From Pseudomonadota bacterium (GTDB lineage Bacteria > Myxococcota_A > Polyangia > Polyangiales > Polyangiaceae): a stretch of 22,011 bases of DNA. Of this stretch, positions 1-7,115 are shown one piece after another (positions within the stretch are counted from its first letter, which is position 1; each line of letters opens with the position of its first letter). The notes below the pieces were generated by a model that saw only the letters and a program-made list of their open reading frames with translations, was not told where the DNA came from and ran no database searches. The stretch is from the NCBI GenBank assembly GCA_023428245.1, contig JAEYYX010000010.1, positions 1 to 22,011 of the forward strand. Direction: 5' to 3'. The position numbers were made by a program, and so were the translations under genes.

Positions 1-25
1 CGTCGGGATGCGGGCGCATCGCCGC

Positions 26-70
26 GGGGCGGGGGGGGCCCCGCCCCCCCCCCCCCCCCCCCCCCCCCCC
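26..70. repeat. GC fold-back followed by a 27-base C homopolymer
   Basis: Positions 26-34 (GGGGCGGGG) are perfectly complementary to 39-47 (CCCCGCCCC) around a four-G loop, and an uninterrupted run of C occupies 44-70. No gene is visible in the first 100 bases. A homopolymer of this length beside a very stable hairpin is either real slippage-prone DNA or a sequencing or assembly artefact at a contig edge; the sequence alone cannot separate these. Confidence 0.8.
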
Positions 71-106
71 ACTCACCTCCCCACCCCCGGAGTGGGCGCG
101 AGAATT

Positions 107-295
107 TCAGTCAAAGTCGTAGCCGTCGGACTCCGCTTCCCGGAGCGCGGCCTCGAAAGGATCCAAGTCGAAATCGAGCTCGCGACGCTGCCCATCGAAG
201 TCGAGCTCATCGATGCTAAAACCCGCGCCCATGCCGGGACGAAGGGCCTCACGTTGAAAATCGGCGTAACTCTTGTAGCCTCGAGGGTTTTGCAT
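107..295 (-). CDS. Small acidic hypothetical protein (62 aa), divergent from parA
   Basis: An ATG-started frame of 62 codons. The N-terminal third is Tyr/Arg-containing (KSYADFQREALRPG) and the rest is rich in Asp and Glu in short repeats such as DELDFD and ELDFDLDPFE, ending in DGYDFD. There is no signal peptide, no membrane segment and no cysteine, so a soluble cytoplasmic, possibly partly disordered, protein is likely. No convincing Shine-Dalgarno precedes the ATG. It is transcribed away from parA across a 260-base region that carries two palindromes. I do not recognise a named family. The biased, structured composition argues against a chance frame, but the antisense frame is also open, so the call is moderate. 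A role linked to ParA or ParB would be only a guess from position. Confidence 0.55.
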   Translation of the reverse strand: MQNPRGYKSYADFQREALRPGMGAGFSIDELDFDGQRRELDFDLDPFEAALREAESDGYDFD

Positions 296-371
296 TCGTC
301 GTGTTTTTCCGTTGTCTTGTGGGCGAGCCCTGTCCCGGACTCCGCGCCTTCTGTTTCATAAGTAAGTCAAT

Positions 372-388
372 GTAACCATCCGGGTTAC
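372..388. promoter_or_regulatory. Inverted repeat GTAACC-N5-GGTTAC between the small acidic gene and parA
   Basis: Two perfect 6-base arms, at 372-377 and 383-388, are separated by five bases in the AT-richest part of the divergent intergenic region. Arm length and spacing fit a site for a dimeric DNA-binding protein. The cognate regulator is unknown, and the site resembles no parS consensus. Confidence 0.45.
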
Positions 389-393
389 CTTGT

Positions 394-405
394 CCTACAT
401 GTAGG
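394..405. promoter_or_regulatory. Perfect 12-base palindrome upstream of parA
   Basis: CCTACATGTAGG is self-complementary with no spacer and begins five bases after the neighbouring inverted repeat. A TTGTCC at 390-395 and a TAATGG at 411-416 flank it, weakly resembling -35 and -10 boxes with a short 15-base spacer, which would place the palindrome inside a promoter. This could be an operator for parA or for the divergent small gene; the promoter reading is tentative. Confidence 0.45.
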
Positions 406-558
406 CAGAGTAATGGAGGGGACGGGTGCCCTCCAAGAATTCGGCGCGCTTCCCCTTCACTTCGATAGGAGCTTCAAGGGGCCTTCTCGAAGCGCCTCTC
501 TTGGTCCAGAGCGGGTCGCAATCCGCGGCCTGTTGTGACTATGGTGCGCCTCCTGGTT

Positions 559-1362
559 ATGACCCAAGGGCCTACCATCCTCGCCATCGCCAATCAGAAG
601 GGCGGTGTTGGAAAGACGACCACCGCAGTGAACCTGGCCGCCAGCTTGGCTGCGCTGGAGAAGCGGACCTTGCTCGTCGATATGGACCCCCAGGCCAACG
701 CATCGAGCGGTGTCGGGATCCCTCCGCGCTCTGCGCGCCGGACCATCTATGACGCTCTGCTCGGCGAACCGCTCAGCGAGGTCATCGCCGACACAAAGAT
801 CCCCACGCTCAAGGTCGCTCCCGCAAGTCAGGATCTGACAGCCGTAGAATACGAGCTCTTCGATGAGAACCGCGGAAGCCACCTGCGCCACGTGCTGACG
901 AGCGAAGCTGCGCAGGACTTCGACTACGTCATCATCGACTCGCCTCCCTCTCTTGGCGTCCTGACGCTGAACGTGCTCGGCGCCGCGCACCGCGTGATCA
1001 TCCCGCTCCAGCCCGAGTACTATGCCCTCGAAGGCATTACCTACCTGATGGCGACCATCGATCGCGTCCGAGCCAGCCTGAACCCCGACCTGGGCGTCGA
1101 AGGCATCGTCCTCACCATGTGGGACGGGCGCAATCGCCTCGCCCACGAAGTCGCCGATCAGGTCCGCGGACACTTCCGCGTCTTCGAGACGGTCATTCCG
1201 CGCAACGTGCGTCTGAGTGAGGCCCCGTCCCATGGCCTACCCGTCTTGCTCTACGACGTGCAGAGCAAAGGCGCTCAGGGATATCTCACACTCGCCAAAG
1301 AGCTCGTGTACGGCCCCGATGCTGTGCCGCACCATAGCGCTGAACAAGGAGCTGAGACCTAA
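559..1362 (+). CDS. parA: Chromosome partitioning ATPase ParA (Soj family)
   Basis: A 267-residue ParA/MinD-family ATPase that binds DNA non-specifically and drives segregation of ParB-bound origins over the nucleoid. Residues 14-21 form the deviant Walker A motif KGGVGKTT with its signature lysine, DMDPQAN at 41-47 is the A' motif, and VIIDSPPS at 124-131 is Walker B. Length matches short chromosomal ParA proteins without an N-terminal helix-turn-helix. The frame also has starts at GTG 535, ATG 541 and GTG 544; ATG 559 is preferred because it puts ILAIANQKGG right at the N-terminus, as is usual in the family, though no start has a clear ribosome-binding site. The stop is immediately followed by the parB ATG, so the two are co-transcribed. 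The family is certain; the exact start is not. Confidence 0.95.
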   Translation: MTQGPTILAIANQKGGVGKTTTAVNLAASLAALEKRTLLVDMDPQANASSGVGIPPRSARRTIYDALLGEPLSEVIADTKIPTLKVAPASQDLTAVEYELFDENRGSHLRHVLTSEAAQDFDYVIIDSPPSLGVLTLNVLGAAHRVIIPLQPEYYALEGITYLMATIDRVRASLNPDLGVEGIVLTMWDGRNRLAHEVADQVRGHFRVFETVIPRNVRLSEAPSHGLPVLLYDVQSKGAQGYLTLAKELVYGPDAVPHHSAEQGAET

Positions 1363-2256
1363 ATGAGCACGAAACCGAGAGGCCTCGGGCGCGGTTTGGA
1401 CGCGCTCTTACCGGTAGCACCCCCGCCTGCTCCGACGGCGACCCGAGGGGCCGCCGAGGCGCGCGCCTACGAGGGGAACGTTTTCTCCTGTCCCCTCGAG
1501 CGCATCATTCCCCAGGTCGGCCAGCCGCGACAGCACTTCGATAACGCCAGGCTCGATGAGCTAGCCGCTTCGATCCGCGAGCACGGCTTGCTCGAGCCGC
1601 TCGTTGTTCGGCGCAAAGGCAATGACCAGTTCGAACTGATCGCAGGTGAACGCCGCTGGCGCGCCTGTCAAAGGGCCGGCCTCAAGGAGGCGCTCGTCGT
1701 CGTCCACGAAGTCTCAGGAAAAAACGCCTTCGAACTCGCTATCATCGAGAACGTCCAGCGCGAAGACCTCGACCCGATCGAGCTCGCTGAGGCTCTCGAC
1801 CGCCTCGTCAAAGAGCACGGCTACACCCAAGAGAAGCTCGCCGAACGCATCGGCAAAGATCGCTCCACGATCGCGAACTCACTCCGCCTTTTGCGCCTGC
1901 CCGAGTCCATTCGCGACAAGGTCGTCTCCGGTGACCTCAGCGAAGGCCACGGCCGCGCGCTGCTCGGGGTCGAGAGTGACACGAAGATGAAGGAGCTCGC
2001 CGACAGGGTGCTCCGCGGCCGACTCAGCGTCCGCCAGACCGAGGACCTGGTCCGCGAGGCCAAAGGCGGAAGTCCCTCCGGGAAAAAAGACCCGAAGGGC
2101 AAGCCGAAATCCCCCGGCATCCGCGACCTCGAGAAGCGCCTCGAACAGCGCCTCGGCACCCGCTGCGAAGTCCAAGACAAAGAAGGCACCGGCACCTTGC
2201 TCATCAAGTACTCGAGCCTCGACGAGCTCGACCGGATCCTCGAAGTCATCCTCTAA
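1363..2256 (+). CDS. parB: Chromosome partitioning protein ParB (Spo0J family, CTP-dependent clamp)
   Basis: A 297-residue ParB. It starts with the RGLGRGLDALL segment (residues 6-16) that contacts ParA in this family. The ParB/Sulfiredoxin-like N-domain follows, with the CTP-binding GERRWRA box at 95-101 and ENVQREDL at 129-136, then a helix-turn-helix at about 155-178 for parS recognition. A Lys/Pro/Gly-rich linker at about 235-252 leads into the C-terminal dimerisation domain. An AAGGAG at 1346-1351, inside the end of parA, lies 11 bases before the ATG, and the parA stop abuts the start, so translation is coupled. Known role: ParB loads at parS, slides as a clamp and recruits SMC and ParA. 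No parS-like TGTTTCACGTGAAACA site was seen by eye in the window. Confidence 0.95.
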   Translation: MSTKPRGLGRGLDALLPVAPPPAPTATRGAAEARAYEGNVFSCPLERIIPQVGQPRQHFDNARLDELAASIREHGLLEPLVVRRKGNDQFELIAGERRWRACQRAGLKEALVVVHEVSGKNAFELAIIENVQREDLDPIELAEALDRLVKEHGYTQEKLAERIGKDRSTIANSLRLLRLPESIRDKVVSGDLSEGHGRALLGVESDTKMKELADRVLRGRLSVRQTEDLVREAKGGSPSGKKDPKGKPKSPGIRDLEKRLEQRLGTRCEVQDKEGTGTLLIKYSSLDELDRILEVIL

Positions 2257-2385
2257 GCTCTTCTTGTTTGGCCCCGGCCCGCCTGCCCGCGCCAAAGCCC
2301 AAAAGAGCCTTCAGCTGCCCTCACCTGCTCGGCCGCGCCGAAAACCGGACGCTTCTCCTTTAGCCCCGATCCTCTCCTCAAGCGC

Positions 2386-3381
2386 TCACTTGCCCGCGAG
2401 AGCAGCCTTCGCCTGCTTCCCGAAAGGCGTCTCCGGGCCGAGCTCGACGGCGCGGGTGAGCGCCTTTTTGCCCTCGACGGCCTTGCCCTGCGCGACGAGG
2501 TGCTTGCCGAGATAAAAATAGCCCATCGGGTCCTCAGGAGCCTCCGTCGTCGCCCGGCGGAAGTCCGCCTCCGCTCCGCTCAGGTCCTTCGTCCCGAGCT
2601 TGCACCGGCCGCGCCGCACCAGAAGCTCCGCGGAGCTCTTGTCCGCCAGAGCCCGATCGAAGAGCTGCACGCAGCTCGAGAACTCCTTGAGCACTCCGTA
2701 GAGGTCACTCACGGCTACCAGGAGGTCCACGTCTTTCAGCGCGTCGCTCGAGATCTTCTTCAGCTCGGCCGCCGCTCGGTCAGTCTTCTCGTGGAGAGTC
2801 AGGACACCCGCGTAATAATAACGGAGCCAGCCGTCGCCCGAGCGAGCAGCGAGCGCCGTCTCGAAAGCCTGTTCCGCCTCGTCCGAACCGAGCGCTCCGA
2901 GGGCTAAAGCGCGATTGCCGAGGAGGCCCGGATCTTTCGGCGCATTCTCGAGCCCGGCGTCCGCTACCGCGAGCGCGCGATCAGCCGCGTCCTGTTCGAG
3001 GAGAAGCGCCGAGAGATTCTGGCTCGCTTCGAGGAGGGCCGCGTCAAGCTCGAGCGCGCGCTCATAGGCGGACTTCGCCGCCTCGGTGTCGCCGAGTCCC
3101 TCGAGCGCGACTCCGTGATAGTAGGCGGCTTGAGGATCGTTCGGCTTGTCCGCCCGCGCCTCCGAAAGGACCTCACTCGCCTCTTCGAACTTGCGCGCCG
3201 TGAGTAGGTCACGCCCCTTTTTCACTTTTTCAGACGATGCGGGCGCTACCGAGGGACCACTCGAGCTCGAAGCCGGCTCCGGCTCCCGAGGCTCCGATTT
3301 GGTTCCCCCACAGCCAGCGAGCGAACCCAGCACCAAAACAATAGCCGCGCTCGAGCTCAGCCTTCCCGATATCGTCTTCAT
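2386..3381 (-). CDS. TPR-repeat lipoprotein
   Basis: 331 residues with a type II signal peptide: hydrophobic residues 12-21 and lipobox LAGC with the lipidated cysteine at 24. A Ser/Pro/Glu-rich linker (about 25-50) is followed by tandem tetratricopeptide repeats through the rest of the protein, recognisable from repeated patterns such as AYYHGVALEGLGDTEAAK, ALELDA and GYFYLGKHLVAQGK. It is therefore expected to be a periplasmic or outer-membrane-anchored scaffold for protein-protein contacts; no enzymatic motif is present. It lies 76 bases downstream of glnD on the same strand and could share its transcript, and it converges on parB across 129 bases in which I see no clear terminator. Ortholog identity cannot be assigned, since TPR lipoproteins are numerous in myxobacteria. 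Confidence 0.85.
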   Translation of the reverse strand: MKTISGRLSSSAAIVLVLGSLAGCGGTKSEPREPEPASSSSGPSVAPASSEKVKKGRDLLTARKFEEASEVLSEARADKPNDPQAAYYHGVALEGLGDTEAAKSAYERALELDAALLEASQNLSALLLEQDAADRALAVADAGLENAPKDPGLLGNRALALGALGSDEAEQAFETALAARSGDGWLRYYYAGVLTLHEKTDRAAAELKKISSDALKDVDLLVAVSDLYGVLKEFSSCVQLFDRALADKSSAELLVRRGRCKLGTKDLSGAEADFRRATTEAPEDPMGYFYLGKHLVAQGKAVEGKKALTRAVELGPETPFGKQAKAALAGK

Positions 3382-3457
3382 GGCAAACGGCTCATAGCCT
3401 GAGTTGCCGAGGCGAGGAAGTTCCTCCGCCGGAGCCCCCGAAACCCCAGCCGATGCC

Positions 3458-6160
3458 TCAAGCCGTCGGGCGCGTGGCGGCGATTTCTAGGTGCTCATGG
3501 AGCTCAGCGAGCTTCGTCTCTTCGGAAATTTTTCCACCTTCGTGGTCGGTCACATAAAAGACGTCAGCGACTGCGTTGCCTTCGGTGTTGATCTTGGCGA
3601 GGGCGATCTCGACGCCGTGCTCCGTGAGCGTTTGCGCCAAGCGGTGGAGCAAGCCGAGCCGATCTTGGGCAATGACCTCAATGATGGTGTGAGACGAGGC
3701 GGAGTGATTGTCGATGGTGATGGCTGTCTGGACTCCGGGGGCCGGACGATCGCTCACTCGGCTCTGTTCGCGGCTCTCGAGCAGCTCCGTCGGACTCAGC
3801 TCGCCCGCGAGCAGCTTCTCGAGATCAGCCTCAACGCGCTTCAAGGTGCGCTCGATGGCCGCCAGGCTGTCGCCCAGGCGTACCCAAAAAGTATCGAGAA
3901 CACAGCGACGGCCATGTTGATCGGTCCAGCCGTAGAGCTGAGCGCCGATGACCTTGATGCGATTGGCGGCAAGGGCCGCCGTGATCGTCGCGAGGGTACC
4001 TGTGCGATCTTCGGTGACGAAACCGACCTCGATGTACGGATCATCGCGCGTGAGAAGCCCGACCATGAAACGGCGATTCTGAGACTGACGGGCGAAGCGG
4101 CTGTGCTTGACGATGCCCGCGGGTTCGTTCGCGTAGATGTACCGTTCGGGCACGACACGGAGAAAATGGTCCAAAAAGGACTTCTCTCCCTCGGAGGGAC
4201 AGAGAGAGCGCGCAGCGTCACGGAGACCTTCAGCGCGGGACTGAGAGCGGCTCGGCTGGCCTTCAAAGGCGATCAGCGTGCGCCCGTAGAGCTCGGCGAG
4301 CATGCGATCTTTCCAGCTCGTGAGCGCCGTCGGGCTCGTCGTCGAGACGTCACAGATCGTGAGCAGGTAGAGCTCCCTGAGTCCTTCGGTGCCGTGCACG
4401 TCGTTTGCGAAGTCTTCGATGGTCTTCGGATCGTCGAGGTCACGCCGCGAGGCGACGTGGTACATGCGAAGATGCTGCTGGACGAGGTGTTGGATCTCGA
4501 CGATGTCGTGTTCCTGGACCCCGAGCCGCTTGAGGATAATTCCGGAGAGGTCAGCGCCGCGCTCCGAGTGCGCTTTGCCGCCAACGTCTTTGCCGATGTC
4601 GTGGAGCAGGGCGGCCATGAAGACGACGTGCGGCCGGGCCATTTCTACAGCGAGCCGCGAGGCGAGCGGATGTTCGCGGGTGAGCTCACCGCGGGCGAGC
4701 GCGCGCATCCGATCAACCGCTGCGATCGAGTGCACGTCGACGGTATAGACGTGATAGATGTCGTGGTGCACCCGCCCGACCACCGGGGCAAACTCCGGAA
4801 CCATCGCGAGCAAGATGCCGACCTCATGAAGCTCGGTGAGCAGGGAGTTCTTCTTGAACTTGACGCTGCGCGCTGAGCGCACGAGGCGCCGGAACAGGCG
4901 CGCGGCCTCCTCGCTCTCCCGGAGCCGCTCACAAAACTCCTCGTTCTGAGTCACGCGCGCGACGGCGTCGCGGGACCCAGGGGTCACGCCCATGTCGCGG
5001 TGCACCGCCTCCCAGTAGAGCCGGAGCGCGAGGGTGGGCTCGGCGTGGAGCTGGTGAGGATCTTCGAGTCCGACCGCGTCGCCCACCGAGATGAGCCCGT
5101 TGCCGAGACTGACCTCCCGGCGGCGGCCCTCCGGCGGAACCGCGCGGCGGAGCAGCGTATCGTGGAGATTCGCGATGACGCGCGCGTGGCGATAATATTC
5201 GCTCATCATGCGCTCACACGCCGGCCCACCCGTCCCGTAGCCCATGCGCTGCGCTACGAGCTCCTGTTGTTCGAAGCCGAGGCGATCGGTGCGACGACGA
5301 GAGTTGTAGTGGAGCACATTGCGCACGCGCATCAGAAACGCGCGCGCGTCCTCGAGCTGCTCGTGTTCGCGCGGCAAGAGCACGCCAACATTGACGAGCG
5401 CTTTCAGGCTTTTCACGCGCCAGCGCGAAAAGGCTGTCCACTGGACGACATCGAGATCGCGCGTGCCCCCTTGGCCGTTTTTGATGTCCGGCTCGAGCAA
5501 GTAAACGGAGTCACCGAACCGAAGCCAGCGCTCGTTCGACTGGTGCTCGAGCAAAGCGAGGAAGTTTCGGATCTGCGCGGGAGCGAAGATAGTGCTGAAG
5601 GCCTGGGCCTGAAGTTTGTTACTGGCCTCAGGGTCGCCGACGATGTGACGCCAGTCGAGCAGTGTCGTGGCCGTGGCCATGTCCGTACGCGCCAGGTTGA
5701 TGGTCTCGCTGGCAGTGATGACTTGGTGACCGACCTGGAGCCCGGCGTCCCAGAGCGGATAAAGAAGCGCCTCCGCAATCGGAGCAGCCTTTTTCGGCGT
5801 TTGACAGAGCAAGCGCACATCGAGATCGGAGCGAAACCCGAGCCCACCGCGTCCGTAGCTACCGACTGCCGCAAGAGCGAGACCTCCGAAGAGCTTCTCG
5901 TCTCCGTGTTTGGCTCGAACCGCGCAAAACAAAGAGCTGAGCAGGCCATCGAACACCCGCGCCCATTGTTCGCTCGCAGGAGTGCCCGCTTCGCTGCGAC
6001 CCGCTTCGATCAACGCCCCCACGGTCTCAGTGTGGCGCTTGAGGTAGATCTTGATCTCGCTCGCGAGGGTCGGAGACGATGGCTGAATATCCAGAGAAGC
6101 GGCGGAGGGCTGGGAGGCGACTTCGAACATCGGAGCTTTCAGAGTGGAAGCGCGGCCCAT
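3458..6160 (-). CDS. glnD: [Protein-PII] uridylyltransferase / uridylyl-removing enzyme GlnD
   Basis: A bifunctional nitrogen sensor that uridylylates PII proteins when glutamine is low and removes UMP when it is high. With the ATG at 6160 it is 900 residues, close to the family's usual size. The nucleotidyltransferase motif GSYGRGGLGFRSDLD sits at about 100-114 with both metal-binding Asp residues. A PII-type nucleotidyltransferase region follows, then the HD phosphohydrolase domain (LLHDIGKD near residue 520), and two C-terminal ACT domains (about 698-760, VTEDRTGTLATITAAL; about 820-895, AQDRLGLLHRLAQTL) that sense glutamine. All key motifs look intact. The frame extends upstream to a TTG at 6232, but that region is low-complexity and unlike GlnD; ATG 6130 is another option. 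The TPR lipoprotein gene follows on the same strand. Confidence 0.95.
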   Translation of the reverse strand: MGRASTLKAPMFEVASQPSAASLDIQPSSPTLASEIKIYLKRHTETVGALIEAGRSEAGTPASEQWARVFDGLLSSLFCAVRAKHGDEKLFGGLALAAVGSYGRGGLGFRSDLDVRLLCQTPKKAAPIAEALLYPLWDAGLQVGHQVITASETINLARTDMATATTLLDWRHIVGDPEASNKLQAQAFSTIFAPAQIRNFLALLEHQSNERWLRFGDSVYLLEPDIKNGQGGTRDLDVVQWTAFSRWRVKSLKALVNVGVLLPREHEQLEDARAFLMRVRNVLHYNSRRRTDRLGFEQQELVAQRMGYGTGGPACERMMSEYYRHARVIANLHDTLLRRAVPPEGRRREVSLGNGLISVGDAVGLEDPHQLHAEPTLALRLYWEAVHRDMGVTPGSRDAVARVTQNEEFCERLRESEEAARLFRRLVRSARSVKFKKNSLLTELHEVGILLAMVPEFAPVVGRVHHDIYHVYTVDVHSIAAVDRMRALARGELTREHPLASRLAVEMARPHVVFMAALLHDIGKDVGGKAHSERGADLSGIILKRLGVQEHDIVEIQHLVQQHLRMYHVASRRDLDDPKTIEDFANDVHGTEGLRELYLLTICDVSTTSPTALTSWKDRMLAELYGRTLIAFEGQPSRSQSRAEGLRDAARSLCPSEGEKSFLDHFLRVVPERYIYANEPAGIVKHSRFARQSQNRRFMVGLLTRDDPYIEVGFVTEDRTGTLATITAALAANRIKVIGAQLYGWTDQHGRRCVLDTFWVRLGDSLAAIERTLKRVEADLEKLLAGELSPTELLESREQSRVSDRPAPGVQTAITIDNHSASSHTIIEVIAQDRLGLLHRLAQTLTEHGVEIALAKINTEGNAVADVFYVTDHEGGKISEETKLAELHEHLEIAATRPTA

Positions 6161-6536
6161 TCCGGGTTCTAACGGCGCGCTCCAGGGCGCTCTATAGCGT
6201 GAATTGCGCGGCGCTTCTAAAGCAGCACGCAAGAAATCCGCGTCCAGGTGCGGCGCGGAGGAAGGGGGTGGCGCGCGACCACGTAGCTGGGGAGATGGCC
6301 ATCGCGCGTCGCTCGCGGGCAGTGCGGCCAGGCATCGGAAGGGCAGCTCAGGCTTCCTCCGCGCGCCGGTTCACTCTAGGGGTCCCCCGGGTCCCCTGAA
6401 CGAGCAACCTTTGGTCATTTTGACAATTGGAAGGGGAATTTTCGCTCACCGGTGACAAAAAAGTCACCTGGGCCGTCGGTTGACTCCTCCTAGGTCGAGG
6501 GCCTCGGAGCGACGCGTGCTAAGGTTCGCGTTAACC
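6161..6536. other. Divergent intergenic region between glnD and the Tat-signal gene
   Basis: About 375 bases separate the glnD start from the next gene. The open frames seen here are short and unconvincing. The right half turns AT-rich (about 6410-6465), contains a TTGACA at 6420-6425 without a good -10 partner, and holds the nested palindrome listed separately. It presumably carries both divergent promoters. Confidence 0.6.
6446..6468. promoter_or_regulatory. Nested palindromes with a shared GGTGA arm
   Basis: TCACCGGTGA (6446-6455) is a perfect 10-base palindrome, and its right half is also the left arm of a perfect inverted repeat GGTGAC-A6-GTCACC (6451-6468). Three copies of the same half-site in alternating orientation suggest an operator. 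It lies about 70 bases upstream of the ATG at 6537 and could control the Tat-protein/protease pair. The regulator is unknown. Confidence 0.5.
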
Positions 6537-7115
6537 ATGCTGGAACGCAGGACTTTCCTGGCACAACTGGCCGCCCTGGGTCTTCCTCTCCTCTGGCCCG
6601 AGGAGGCCGACGCGAGCGCGCTCACTGGACTCACCCTCGCCGAGCTCGTCGGCCGGAGCGATCGCGTGGCCGTCTGCGAACCTGTTGCGAGCGAGTCCCT
6701 ATGGGCCGACGTTGCCGGCACGAGGCGCATCGTCACGCTCACGCGCCTGCTTGAGGTCGAGAAGCTGACAGGCGGCGCCAGCCCCTCCGAACACATCACG
6801 ATGACCCTCGGCGGACGAGTCGGCGACCTCGGACAAAAGGTTCACGGTGAAGCCGTGCTTCCTCCCGGAGTTCCAGTGGTAGTGTTCCTGGGACGCGACC
6901 AGGCGAACCGCGGCGTCGGCTTTCATCGACGCGTGATCGGCATGGCTCAGGGGTCCTACGAAGTCGACGGCACCGATCGCTCGCGCCCACTGCGCCCGAA
7001 CCGGAATCTGCCTCACCTCATCCGGCGCCCCGGTGTCGGCCCTTTGGCTGTCGATGAGCTCACGGGAAAGAGCCTGAGCGAGAGCGCGAGACTCATTCGA
7101 GGGGCAGCCCGATGA
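6537..7115 (+). CDS. Tat-exported hypothetical protein, coupled to the matrixin gene
   Basis: 192 residues from the ATG at 6537. The N-terminus is a probable twin-arginine signal: ERRTFLA (residues 3-9) followed by a Leu/Ala-rich stretch and an ADASA cleavage region (24-28), so the mature protein should be periplasmic or further exported. The body contains a mostly beta-like segment with VGRSDRVAVCEPV, ITMTLGGRVGDLGQKV, VPVVVFLGRD and VIGMAQGSYEV; I cannot name a domain. The frame opens upstream at a TTG (6480), but the signal peptide supports the ATG. Its final codons overlap the protease start (ATGA at 7112-7115), so the two proteins are made together. Tat export implies folding or cofactor loading before transport. 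Function is unknown; an inhibitor, chaperone or partner of the protease is conjecture. Confidence 0.8.
   Translation: MLERRTFLAQLAALGLPLLWPEEADASALTGLTLAELVGRSDRVAVCEPVASESLWADVAGTRRIVTLTRLLEVEKLTGGASPSEHITMTLGGRVGDLGQKVHGEAVLPPGVPVVVFLGRDQANRGVGFHRRVIGMAQGSYEVDGTDRSRPLRPNRNLPHLIRRPGVGPLAVDELTGKSLSESARLIRGAAR

Noticed and set aside
887..900. CACGTG core in parA (also near 12653 and 15375) as a parS site
   Set aside because: The flanks do not form the extended palindrome that defines parS.
457..1233. Long open frame antisense to parA
   Set aside because: It is a mirror of a high-GC gene with certain motifs on the other strand; the translated antisense shows no domain.
5000..6172. Long plus-strand frame across glnD
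   Set aside because: Antisense shadow of the nucleotidyltransferase part of GlnD; Arg-rich without motifs.
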